This document shows, in pieces, positions 54,415-62,184 of a stretch of 64,000 bases of DNA. This DNA comes from Granulicella aggregans. Lineage in GTDB: Bacteria > Acidobacteriota > Terriglobia > Terriglobales > Acidobacteriaceae. Below the pieces are notes generated by a model that saw nothing but the letters and a program-made list of their open reading frames with translations, was not told the DNA's origin and did no database searches. Where the stretch lies: NCBI RefSeq assembly GCF_014203275.1, contig NZ_JACHIP010000005.1:620001-684000 (forward strand), given 5' to 3'. The stretch's first letter is position 1, and each line of letters begins with the position of its first letter. The position numbers and the translations under genes were made by a program.

Positions 54415-55299
54415 TTAGCCCAGGGCCGCCGGTTTCAGTACCTCTCCACACCACCGGTGAAAGCTGGTCGGGGTCCTGTTCTCGGGCATGCGTGCTTCGA
54501 CGTTGTCCATGCCATTGTCCTTCGCGACCAGCATGTCTAGGAGGCCCTGCGCGAAAACCTCGTTCGCTCCGTGTTGGATGAGTTGTGCTTTATAGGCGTC
54601 CCTAGGCACCTGCTGAAAACGGACGTGCTTGCCGAGCACACCCGACATGATGGCTGCCATGTCGTTGAAGGAAAGACCCTGCGGCCCAAGCACAGCACAG
54701 CCGCCCTGGCCCGTCCAGGTCCGATCCAACAGGAACCGTGCACCCATCGCACCAATATCCTTTGTCGCTACCTGAGGTGTCTTCAGGTCCGGATGGCTCG
54801 GCGAGAAGAACATCCCCTGCTGCTTGATGGTCTGCACGTTGTTAAGCATGTTTTCCATCAGCGCCGGGCACCACAGGGCGCGGTAGTCCACTCCGCTCCT
54901 CTCAATCTCTTCATCCTTCGCGAGCGATGCCGTAATCGACCCTGTCTTCTTCGCCAGATCCGTACCTCTTCCCAGCACCGACACATCGACAATTCGTTTC
55001 ACGCCCTGGCTCTTCATTGCCGCGAGCGTCGGTAGGGTGAAGCGGAGGTAATACTCCGTATCGTTGTTATCGGTGAATGAGGGAGGAACAACCAGGAAAA
55101 CGCTCTCCGCACCTTCCAGTGCCTGCCGCATGACGGCTTCATCGTCCAACGAGCCGGTCACCACCTGGACCCTGTTGCGTACCTCTGGCGCCAGCCTTGC
55201 AGGGTATCGCGCGACTACCCGGACAGCCTCACCCGCAGCAAGCAGGTGCGGGATCACTTGCGATCCAATTTTTCCGGTCGGTGTTGTGACAACAATCAT
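54415..55299 (-). CDS. NmrA-like NAD(P)-binding protein (third copy)
   Basis: An intact atypical SDR of 294 residues on the opposite strand. The nucleotide motif is IVVTTPTGKIGSQVIPHLLA, with VVARYPARL following. Later blocks are ESVFLVVPPSFTD, VKRIVDVSVLGRGT, YRALWCPALMENMLNN and ATKDIGAMGARFLLD. It resembles NAD(P)H:quinone oxidoreductase 2-like or azoreductase-like members. It converges on the cupin cluster and is divergent from nothing intact; upstream on its strand is an SDR fragment. Confidence 0.85.
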   Translation of the reverse strand: MIVVTTPTGKIGSQVIPHLLAAGEAVRVVARYPARLAPEVRNRVQVVTGSLDDEAVMRQALEGAESVFLVVPPSFTDNNDTEYYLRFTLPTLAAMKSQGVKRIVDVSVLGRGTDLAKKTGSITASLAKDEEIERSGVDYRALWCPALMENMLNNVQTIKQQGMFFSPSHPDLKTPQVATKDIGAMGARFLLDRTWTGQGGCAVLGPQGLSFNDMAAIMSGVLGKHVRFQQVPRDAYKAQLIQHGANEVFAQGLLDMLVAKDNGMDNVEARMPENRTPTSFHRWCGEVLKPAALG

Positions 55300-55401
55300 A
55301 TTTCCCTCACGTTCATACAGTCTCTTGCCTTAGGTTCTGAAGTTATTTTCAAAATCAACATTCTGCAACGGGGCTATCGTTCAGATCCATACCCGATCGC
55401 A

Positions 55402-55711
55402 TCACCAGGCCAGTTCGCCACTCGTCTCTAGAAACTTACCGGTCGGTGGAGCGTCGAGCAGCGCGAGGCGCACGATCTCCGCGGCCCCTTCTTCCACGGT
55501 CTGCGGACCGCTATGCCCGTTCAGATCCGTTGCCGTATAGCCAGGGTTGACAGAATTTACGCAGATGTTAGCATCGCGGAATTCATAGGCGAGTTGGACG
55601 GTTAACATATTCAGCGCAGCTTTGGAGGCACAGTAGGCCAATACCTTTACCGGAAAGTACTTCCAGTCGGGATCGGTTTGCTGACTAATACAGCCAAGTT
55701 CGCTAGAAACG
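55402..55711 (-). pseudogene. C-terminal half of an SDR
   Basis: Minus-strand reading gives SSELGCISQQTDPDWKYFPV, KVLAYCASKAALNMLTVQLA, YEFRDANICVNSVNPGYTAT and GKFLETSGELAW. It includes the catalytic Tyr-x-x-x-Lys (YCASK; Tyr shown as the residue before Cys) and the C-terminal part. The cofactor-binding half is missing and is replaced at about 55712 by antiporter sequence. It has no start of its own and is presumably non-functional. Confidence 0.75.
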
Positions 55712-56125
55712 ATGTGCGCAGCAGTCGATGATGTCTCCGCTTGGTCACTCCTCGCCATAGCCCTCACCCTGCAATGCGGTGGCGCCAAGCGAGGTAGACT
55801 GCATGCCGCGTTCTTGGAGAATGCGTGCGAGAACCGGGAACGCGGTGATGCTCATCGAGATGCCGAGGAACAGGGTAAACGGCAGACCGCCGATGCCCGC
55901 GGGGGCGAAGCGGATGCGGAGCGAGTGGGCGACGAGCGCTGCTGGCCAAACGCCAGAACGGCAAGCCTCTGTCCTACGAACTGCTCGCGGTAGTCGTCGC
56001 CATCGTCCTCGCATCCGCTGGAGCGACAGATGCCATCGGCGTCCACCCCCTGTTCGGAGCCTTCCTCGCTGGCGTCTGCTTTCCCCGTGTCAAGCTCTGG
56101 CAGACCGAGGCCCACACCCGCCTCG
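55712..56125. pseudogene. Scrambled cation:proton antiporter gene (segments in both orientations)
   Basis: Three pieces of one Kef/Nha-type antiporter are present out of order. The plus strand at 55712-55772 reads CAAVDDVSAWSLLAIALTL. The minus strand at about 55770-55940 reads LRIRFAPAGIGG, LPFTLFLGISMSITAFPVLA and RILQERGMQSTSLGATAL, which in an intact gene comes directly before the first piece. The plus strand from about 55940 reads RQNGKPLSYELLAVVVAIVL, ASAGATDAIGVHPLFGAFLA and GVCFPRV. An internal inversion therefore took place, followed by truncation at both ends. Confidence 0.75.
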
Positions 56126-56127
56126 AC

Positions 56128-56240
56128 GAAGACTTCCCAGCCTCAATGGCTGCGACGGTTTGACGCGTCTTGAATATCAAGCATGCCAAATCCTGCTGAG
56201 TCATTGAGTGTTCCATCCGCATCTCGCGAATGGTGTTGTG
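56128..56240 (-). pseudogene. Truncated XRE-type helix-turn-helix regulator
   Basis: The minus strand reads NTIREMRMEHSMTQQDLACL, then IFKTRQTVAAIEAGKSS, and is then cut where antiporter sequence begins. This is the N-terminal HTH of small XRE regulators whose family pattern is RQT-x-x-x-IE-x-GK. Only about 37 residues remain. Confidence 0.65.
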
Positions 56241-56339
56241 TATACAGTGTGGCGCTGCGGGGCCGGCGTGCATAAACCTTCGCTTACGCAGCACCGCCGC
56301 AGATGCCTTTTGTGGCTTTCTTATCTCGGTGGAAGCCAT

Positions 56340-57029
56340 TCATCTCCGGAGAGGTGCAGATCCAGGAGCGGCTCCCCTAGAGAGCTGGACACCAGTGATG
56401 ATGAACCATACGGCGTGGGTGAGGACAATGGCAGTCATGCCGTGGACGTCGAGACGAACGTGGCCGGCAAGGATCAGAGCGATCAGCAGAATAGGGACAA
56501 CGCAGCCATATAGGGCGATTCGATGACCGAGGCCTCCGTTGCGAAGAGAGGAAACAGACCATAGGACGACAGCGACGGACGTGGCAATGGAATAAATCCG
56601 GGAAAAGGTCTGATTGAACTGAAAGACGGAGACCGTGATGAGATCCCACTGCACCGCATTTACGGGTGTATCGGCGGCCTTATGTAGAAGGATGGTGGGA
56701 ACGATGAATCCGCTTACCGCACCGGCGATGAAGATCGACAGAGCTGCAAAGGCGAAGGTAATAAGGCCAGCGAGAGCGAGGCGATCTGGTGTAGCGGAGT
56801 CATGGCGGTTTTCGTGAGAGGCCAGATGTCGCATAAGGCCAATGGCACCGAGGGAAAGGATGATAACGCTGGCAAGCGCAATCGTATGTGCTACAGCAGA
56901 GGCGAGAGCAAGATGTTCAGCCTGTTGCGAGGTGAGGGGACCTGAGCCGTGAGGATGGATGGCCATGGTTAGGATGTTGCCAACAGACCCAAGGATTAGG
57001 GCCAGTCCGGACTTACGATCATCAGTCAT
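56340..57029 (-). CDS. Hypothetical multi-pass membrane protein
   Basis: A protein of 229 residues with about six hydrophobic helices (e.g. VAHTIALASVIILSLGAIGL, LAGLITFAFAALSIFIAGAV, HRIALYGCVVPILLIALILA). I do not recognise a named family. Conserved-looking polar positions are HPHGSGPLTSQQAEHLALAS at the first loop and FNQTFSRIYSIATSVA. It is divergent from a TetR regulator with an 81-base gap, the usual arrangement for a regulated exporter or membrane stress protein. Confidence 0.75.
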   Translation of the reverse strand: MTDDRKSGLALILGSVGNILTMAIHPHGSGPLTSQQAEHLALASAVAHTIALASVIILSLGAIGLMRHLASHENRHDSATPDRLALAGLITFAFAALSIFIAGAVSGFIVPTILLHKAADTPVNAVQWDLITVSVFQFNQTFSRIYSIATSVAVVLWSVSSLRNGGLGHRIALYGCVVPILLIALILAGHVRLDVHGMTAIVLTHAVWFIITGVQLSRGAAPGSAPLRR

Positions 57030-57110
57030 GTGACGTACTATAGAGCGCGACTCATCTGATCGGACGGCCTTTTCCGGCGTTGATGAAGATACCGAACAAA
57101 GGAGTGTGGG

Positions 57111-57740
57111 ATGTCCGAAAACAGGGTCAACGGAAGCCCGGTAACCAGTCAGCCAAAGGTCGTGCGGACAACTGCGAAGCTGGATCGTCGGGTGCTTCGG
57201 ACTCGGGATACGCTGGGCGATGCCCTAGTGGAGTTGATGCAAGAAAAACCGTTCGATGGGATTACGGTGCAGGAGGTTCTTGACCGGGCGGGCGTAGCCA
57301 GGTCAACCTTTTATAAGCATTATCGCGATAAAGACGATCTGTTTCTAAGCGACGTAGAGGACTTCTTCGCATCCGCCTCCACCATGCTGACACGGACTAA
57401 AGCGGATCTGCGACGACTTGCGCCGATAAGAGAGCTGTTTGCCCACATAGCAGGTGCACGGGAGTTTTACGTGTCGCTGGCAGCATCAGGAATGCTAGAC
57501 GAAGCGAAGGGGCTGGGACGGGGTTTCTTCGCACGGTCAATTGAAGAAAGACTTAGATTGGCCGGAGTTCAATTAACACAGGCCGAGATGAGTCCGACGG
57601 CCCATGCGCTTTCCGGGAGCATGTTTGCCCTGCTGGATTGGTGGGCCGATCACGGAATGAAAATGGAACCGGAAGGTATGGACCGGCTCTTTCATGCCAG
57701 GGCATGGGCTGGAATTAGCAGCACTCCTTCTGAATCGTAG
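57111..57740 (+). CDS. TetR/AcrR-family transcriptional regulator
   Basis: A repressor-type regulator of 209 residues. The N-terminal helix-turn-helix (about residues 30-75) reads RDTLGDALVELMQEKPFDGI, TVQEVLDRAGVARSTFYKHY and RDKDDLFLS, a textbook TetR pattern. The C-terminal ligand domain has no specific signature. It is divergent from the membrane protein at 56340, which it probably represses. Its ATG at 57111 follows GGAGTGTGG. Confidence 0.9.
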   Translation: MSENRVNGSPVTSQPKVVRTTAKLDRRVLRTRDTLGDALVELMQEKPFDGITVQEVLDRAGVARSTFYKHYRDKDDLFLSDVEDFFASASTMLTRTKADLRRLAPIRELFAHIAGAREFYVSLAASGMLDEAKGLGRGFFARSIEERLRLAGVQLTQAEMSPTAHALSGSMFALLDWWADHGMKMEPEGMDRLFHARAWAGISSTPSES

Positions 57741-57815
57741 GTAAGAGGGCAAATAATGAAGGGCCGTTTATCACCCTCGGACTTCAGACACAATGGCTCA
57801 AGCATTGTGTTGGCT

Positions 57816-57855
57816 ACGTCACCCACGACACCTCCGGTTGTCAGGGGGTGATTGC
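57816..57855 (+). repeat. Hairpin repeat, left copy
   Basis: An imperfect palindrome (arms TCACCCACGACA and TTGTCAGGGGGTGA around CCTCCGG). Its last 24 bases (57832-57855) recur perfectly, inverted, at 61367-61390. The two copies flank the IS-containing segment. It could be a REP-type element. Confidence 0.6.
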
Positions 57856-57985
57856 TGGAAACACCGTTCGTCGAGACCAAGCGAGTTCTGATTTTAGAGC
57901 CCTAGTCTCGCGAGCCGACTCGTCGCCAGGCTAGTCGGAGCACAGGGTAAGAACTGCTCTGCCCGATCTTTTGTACCGCGGAGTG

Positions 57986-58357
57986 TTAGTGTAGCGCAGC
58001 TTCTTTTGAGATCAAGTAGCCGCCGTCGAGGGTGTGGGGAAGTGGGAAGCGCACTTTGCTTTCCACTTCTCCATACCCTGTTTTAGTTCCGCCCTGCCAC
58101 GACTCTGGTGCTGGCGGCCGATAGCCCAAGGAGGAGTGTGGCCGGATGGTGTTGTAGTGGATCCTCCAGCGCTCTGCCAGGATCCTGATCTCCTTCATCG
58201 AGTAGAAGATCTCGCCGTTGAGGAACTCGTCACGCAGCTTCGAGTTGAAGCTCTCACAGTAGCCGTTCTCCCACGGGCTGCCTGGCTCGATGTAGAGTGT
58301 CTTGGCACCTGTATTTGCAAGCCATTTGCGCAGATCGCGGGCTACGAACTCAGGACC
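57986..58357 (-). pseudogene. IS3 transposase orfB, 3' part
   Basis: The C-terminal part of the DDE transposase: GPEFVARDLRKWLANTG, the catalytic-Glu region PGSPWENGYCESFNSKLRDE and RIHYNTIRPHSSLGYRPPAP. It joins exactly, in frame, to the 5' part ending at 60011. The reconstructed orfB from GTG 60541 has 300 residues; the open frame extends further upstream over the end of orfA. Confidence 0.88.
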
Positions 58358-60010
58358 GTAGCACCACACGAAGCACTCGGAAGGAAGGGTTGGAGGAAGG
58401 CAGCGAACCGGATCGAGGGAGCGTAGCGACCGAGATCCGATTCGCTGGGCCATGGCTGGCCGTAGGTCTCCTAAGCTGAACGTATACCCACTTTCACTTC
58501 AGGAGAGAACCAGCCATGTCCCTTGTCCAGCCTACTCGACCGTCCACCGTTCTGGTAGCGATCGATATCGCTAAGCTCCGTCATGATGTCCTGATCGAAG
58601 CTCCGGGATGGAAAAGCCGCAAGCGCTTGATCCTACCCAACACCGCAGCCGAGTTCCGACTGTTTGCCGACTTTCTTCATGGCCTAAAGCACCCGGTGCG
58701 CATCGTCTTCGAGGCCACTGGGAACTACCACCGGCCACTGGCGCACTTCCTGCAGGCTGAGGGTTTCCACCTGGAGCTGATCGCTTCGCTTGCTGTGGCG
58801 CGGACCCGCGAAGCCATGCATAACTCCTGGGACAAGAACGACCCGAAGGACGCCCAGGTCCTGCTCCATCTGCTCAAGACCGGCGTAACTCAACACTTCC
58901 ATGATCCGCTCGTGAACCAGATCCATGACTTTCAAGAGCTGTCGCTCACCTATGCGCAGATCTCGCTGGAGAAGACGCGTACCCAGCACCGGCTCTTGAC
59001 CCATTACCTGCCGCTCTACTTTCCTGAGATAGAGCGGTATTACCATGCCACGCGTTCTGAGTGGCTTCTCGCGTTCCTTCAGGTCTTCCCAACGCCTGCC
59101 CTGATTACACGTCTCTCGATGGAAGACTTCGTCCAGCAAGCGTGGACGGTTGTCGGACGCAAGGTAAGTAAACAGCGGCTGCTTGAGGATATCTATCGCA
59201 CGGCACAGTCGTCGATCGGGATACCAGTTGCGGAGAACTCAGAAGCAGTGGCGATGTTCCGAGTAGTGCTTGGGGAGATGATTCGCCTCTGTCAGCTGCG
59301 CGATCAGTTGGAAGAACGGGCTGCATGCCACATGAAGGACAACGCCGACTTCAGGCGTCTCCAACAGATGCCAGGCATCGGTCCTATCCTGGCGCTCACC
59401 ATCCTGGCCGAAGCCGGCGACCTGCGCCGCTTCAACCACCATCGGCAGTTCCTCAAGTTCTGTGGCCTCGATCTCTCGACTCAGCAGTCGGGCCAGTTTC
59501 GAGGAGCGACCAAGCTGTCGAAGTACGGCAACGCACGGCATCGCTGCGCCTTCTGGATGGCTGCCACCGTGGCTGTGAGGTTGCGCGAGAACAGCTTCCG
59601 AGACAAGTTCGAACGATATCTCCGGCGTGATCCTGCCAGTGCAGACCGCAAGCGTATGGCGTATGTCGCCGTTGCCGCCAAGATGGCTCGCGTGGCCCAT
59701 GGGATCATTAAGACCGGTACCGACTTCCGCTGCTTCTATGAGGCAGCGGCACCAAGTGGAAGAGCCGCTTCACCTGGGCCGTCGAGGCCGTAAGGACCTC
59801 GTAGATAATGATCCGGCCTTCCACTTGGTTGAGATTTCATTTTGAGTACAGTGGAGACTGCGCTCTTCGGCAGATCTCGTGTCGCTATGGTCGAACGCTC
59901 AGCCCTTGCTCGTGGAAGCCACTTGGAGGTACAGTCGTCGTCAAGTACATCCCATACGGGATGCTAAGGGATCTTCTCTTCTCTCCAGCTTTTCCTTCCT
60001 GTGTTAGTAC
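58358..60010 (+). mobile_element. IS110-family (IS1111-type) insertion sequence
   Basis: This 1653-base insert sits inside IS3 orfB. The boundaries are set by restoring the host frame; CGT occurs at both junctions (58357-58359 and 60010-60012), so a shift of up to three bases is possible. Subterminal inverted repeats lie at 58379-58395 (GGAAGGAAGGGTTGGAG) and 59983-59999 (reverse complement GGAAGGAAAAGCTGGAG), a trait of the IS1111 subgroup. The transposase occupies 58516-59793. Non-coding ends are about 158 and 217 bases; IS110-type elements can encode a bridge RNA in such a region. Confidence 0.85.
58516..59793 (+). CDS. IS110-family transposase (DEDD type)
   Basis: An intact recombinase of 425 residues. 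The N-terminal RuvC-like DEDD domain begins VLVAIDIAKLRHDVLIEAPG, followed by the Glu in IVFEATGNYHRPLAHFLQAE and the Asp pair in NSWDKNDPKDAQVLL. The C-terminal transposase_20 domain carries LQQMPGIGPILALTILAEAG, FLKFCGLDLSTQQSGQFRGA and LSKYGNARHRCAFWMAATVA with the conserved Ser in the STQQSG region. AGGAGAGAA precedes ATG 58516. The gene is full length without stops, so the element may still be active. Confidence 0.95.
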   Translation: MSLVQPTRPSTVLVAIDIAKLRHDVLIEAPGWKSRKRLILPNTAAEFRLFADFLHGLKHPVRIVFEATGNYHRPLAHFLQAEGFHLELIASLAVARTREAMHNSWDKNDPKDAQVLLHLLKTGVTQHFHDPLVNQIHDFQELSLTYAQISLEKTRTQHRLLTHYLPLYFPEIERYYHATRSEWLLAFLQVFPTPALITRLSMEDFVQQAWTVVGRKVSKQRLLEDIYRTAQSSIGIPVAENSEAVAMFRVVLGEMIRLCQLRDQLEERAACHMKDNADFRRLQQMPGIGPILALTILAEAGDLRRFNHHRQFLKFCGLDLSTQQSGQFRGATKLSKYGNARHRCAFWMAATVAVRLRENSFRDKFERYLRRDPASADRKRMAYVAVAAKMARVAHGIIKTGTDFRCFYEAAAPSGRAASPGPSRP

Positions 60011-60541
60011 GTTGTCTGAGCGTATATGCTGCGGGACACCCTTGATCACCATCACGTCGGCCAGAGCCTCGATCACCTTCGCGCTCGACCAGCGACGCTC
60101 CGGACGTACAAGCAAGCTTTCTCTGGTGTGTTCGTCGATCAGGTTCAGCATCCGGACCGTCCTTCCGTCGTACGTCCTGGCGCTCACGAAGTCGTAGCTC
60201 CAGACATGATTCGCATGCTCGGGCCGCAGCCGCACACACGAGCCATCGTTGAGCCATAAACGGCCTCTTGGCTTCTGCTTCTGTGGAACCTTCAGCCCCT
60301 CGCGACGCCAGATTCTCTCAACCCGGTCCTTACCAACATGCCAGCCTGCGTGACGTAGCAGAGCTGTGATCCGGCGATATCCATAGCGACCATACCGATT
60401 GGCTAAGGTCACGATGGCCTGGGTGAGAGCATCTTCATCCTCTCGCTGTGTCGGCCGGTAGCGCTGCGTGCCGCGTGGCTGCTTCACCACAAGGCACGCA
60501 TGCCGCTCGCTCAGCCCATGCACCTGTCGCGCATGGTTCAC
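60011..60541 (-). pseudogene. IS3 transposase orfB, 5' part
   Basis: The N-terminal part of orfB: HGLSERHACLVVKQP, YGYRRITALLRHAGWHVGKD, VERIWRREGLKVPQKQKPRG and the first catalytic Asp in VWSYDFVSARTYDGRTVRML, with the second in QHIRSDN at the break. The frame is open further upstream (KFLSPERRRCAV), overlapping the end of orfA, as expected for a product made by -1 frameshifting. Past 60011 the frame runs into the IS110 element for 42 codons. Confidence 0.88.
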
Positions 60542-60564
60542 CGCACAGCGACGCCGCTCAGGGC

Positions 60565-60846
60565 TTAGAAATTTCCCTCTGCGATTTCCTTCAGCACCAA
60601 CTTCTCCAGGCTAAGGTTGGCCACGATGCGCTTCAGCTTCGCGTTCTCCTGTTCCAACTCCTTCAGCCGTCGCGCCTGGTCTACCTGCAGCCCGCCATAC
60701 TCCTTACGCCAACGGTAGTACGTCTGGTCCGTGATCCCGGCTTCCTTGCACGCCAGCGACGTCGTCTTTCCGTTCGCAACAGCCACTTCAATCTGACGCA
60801 ATAGGTTCACCACCTGCTCAGGACTATGCTTCTTGCCTCGTGCCAT
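60565..60846 (-). CDS. IS3 transposase orfA (helix-turn-helix subunit)
   Basis: A 93-residue product: KKHSPEQVVNLLRQIEVAVA and TTSLACKEAGITDQTYYRWR form the DNA-binding HTH, followed by a leucine-zipper-like helix (RRLKELEQENAKLKRIVANL). It is intact, but its element's orfB is broken. AGGAGCG precedes the ATG at 60846. A degraded second copy of its N-terminus is at 63306-63396. Confidence 0.9.
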   Translation of the reverse strand: MARGKKHSPEQVVNLLRQIEVAVANGKTTSLACKEAGITDQTYYRWRKEYGGLQVDQARRLKELEQENAKLKRIVANLSLEKLVLKEIAEGNF

Positions 60847-60896
60847 AGAACGCTCCTTTGATCCCAGTTTGTATCAAGTCCACTGGTACAAAAGAA

Positions 60897-61020
60897 GCCG
60901 GGCACTGCAGGTGGACGAAACGTACGTGAGAGTTGGAGGCCAGTGGAAGTACCTGTTCCGTGCTGTTGACAAGCATGGCCGGCTGATTGACTTCCTCTCA
61001 AGCGATGACAAGCTATGTGG
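60897..61020 (+). pseudogene. IS6-family transposase fragment
   Basis: The plus strand reads RALQVDETYVRVGGQWKYLF and RAVDKHGRLIDFLSSDD. The first Asp is the leading catalytic residue of the IS6/IS26 DDE domain (the family form is W-x-x-DETY). Only about 40 residues remain, starting exactly at the IS3 end, so the IS3 insertion or a deletion removed the rest. Confidence 0.75.
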
Positions 61021-61125
61021 CACAGTCGAAGATCGACGCTCTCCCCATTACTGCCTAGTCGGCCGATATCGGGCCTCAACGTCGTCAGACGTACCTATGC
61101 GTAGAGTTTGAGCGGGGCGCAAGTG

Positions 61126-61290
61126 ATGAGACTGTGGATTGTACAGGTGGATAAACTTGCTGAATCGAGCCTCTCCGTCAACCTTTCGGATGGCTCGACG
61201 GTGGAAGTGACGCTCGACGATCTCCTATGGATTCGGTCCCAGAGCGAAGACGATGCTCAAGCCGAGTTGAATTCGTCAAAATGGGATTAG
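61126..61290 (+). CDS. Small hypothetical protein (54 aa)
   Basis: The product reads LWIVQVDKLAESSLSVNLSD, then GSTVEVTLDDLLWIRSQSED. It is a short beta-rich protein with a LSDG-S-T-V-x-V-TLDDLL stretch, like small acidobacterial DUF proteins with a strand-turn-strand-helix layout. ATG 61126 follows GCGCAAGTG; the ribosome site is weak. It lies just inside the right hairpin repeat, so it may be cargo of the flanked segment. Confidence 0.45.
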   Translation: MRLWIVQVDKLAESSLSVNLSDGSTVEVTLDDLLWIRSQSEDDAQAELNSSKWD

Positions 61291-61366
61291 CACGGCTGAA
61301 TGAAGACCGCGGAGCGATAGCTCTTTGTTTCCTGCGTATCGATCGTTCATTGAAACGACGTTATGG

Positions 61367-61407
61367 GCAATCACCCCCTGACAACCGGAGTTGTCGGGGA
61401 TGATTGT
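61367..61407 (-). repeat. Hairpin repeat, right copy
   Basis: The arms CAATCACCCCCTGACAAC and GTTGTCGGGGATGATTG form an imperfect stem around CGGA. The first 24 bases (61367-61390) are the exact inverse of 57832-57855. Confidence 0.6.
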
Positions 61408-61470
61408 TGGCACCGGTGGCAACACTTTTGGGCTTAACCCGACTCGCAACGGGCTTCGTCGGACTTGGGT

Positions 61471-61890
61471 TCAGTCCACCGATCTTCCGACGGCAGGTAG
61501 ATGGGCTCCTGGGGTGCTGATTGCGTATGCCGTACACAACTCGCAGACAGAGACGCGACCAAACCCCTGCAGAGGCTCGTACATAATGAGATCCCTAGGC
61601 TGATCCAGAGGCATTGTCGGCTCAATCCATCGGTGCCTGCATGACAGCAATGGCAGGAGCCTCTCATAAAGGCGCACTGCTGCGGCCTCCTCACCATCGC
61701 TGTCGATACGCTCGACGAGGTTTAGGAACGCCAAAGGCGATAGATCGGCTATGACGAGTTCGGGACTGACGTTGAAGAGGATGTCCTGATATGTGATCGT
61801 CTCCGAGAAGCCGAAAGCCTTCTTCGACAGGGATTGAAGCTTGGTGAGGTCGCGTCGACGTGCCCGAAACGTCCCTAACGATCTGGGCAC
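61471..61890 (-). CDS. Hypothetical protein (139 aa)
   Basis: I do not recognise the family. After a basic N-terminus (RARRRDLTKLQSLSKKAFGF) the sequence has a plausible folded core: ETITYQDILFNVSPELVIAD, LSPLAFLNLVERIDSDGEEA and AAVRLYERLLPLLSCRHRW. The C-terminus is less ordered, with CELCTAYA. The start would be the GTG at 61890. The helical pattern and normal amino-acid use suggest a real gene, but truncation near the C-terminus cannot be excluded. Confidence 0.4.
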   Translation of the reverse strand: MPRSLGTFRARRRDLTKLQSLSKKAFGFSETITYQDILFNVSPELVIADLSPLAFLNLVERIDSDGEEAAAVRLYERLLPLLSCRHRWIEPTMPLDQPRDLIMYEPLQGFGRVSVCELCTAYAISTPGAHLPAVGRSVD

Positions 61891-62184
61891 ATGCGCATGG
61901 ACTCGTAACCCCCTATCTCAGCGGACGAATCTTGCTCTCTCGACGTCAGTTCACACAGTTATTTTTGCGTTCCATGGACCGGCTGCTGCAAGGCCTCACT
62001 TGAAAGAGCATTTGCGATTTCGACTTGGACTTTGTTGAAACAAACGTTTCAGAGAGTACAAGCGCAACACCATGTGCCTTTGTGAAGTTACTCATGCATT
62101 TGCCGGGACAGCTCAGGGAAGGGTGAGGCGTACAATTTCAGTTGACGCGTCGGCGAGTTCGCCTGCTCGCACACGAGGCCTTTG

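Larger units (their letters stand above)
57967..60895 (-). mobile_element. IS3-family insertion sequence, split by an IS110-family element
   Basis: The ends share an 11-base inverted repeat, TCTTTTGTACC (57967-57977 and 60885-60895). Inside, on the minus strand, are orfA (60565-60846) and orfB, which is broken between 60011 and 58357. Removing 58358-60010 restores orfB in frame with the sequence HIRSDN-GPEFVA. Without the insert the element is about 1276 bases, normal for IS3. No clear target duplication is visible beside the repeats. Confidence 0.85.
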
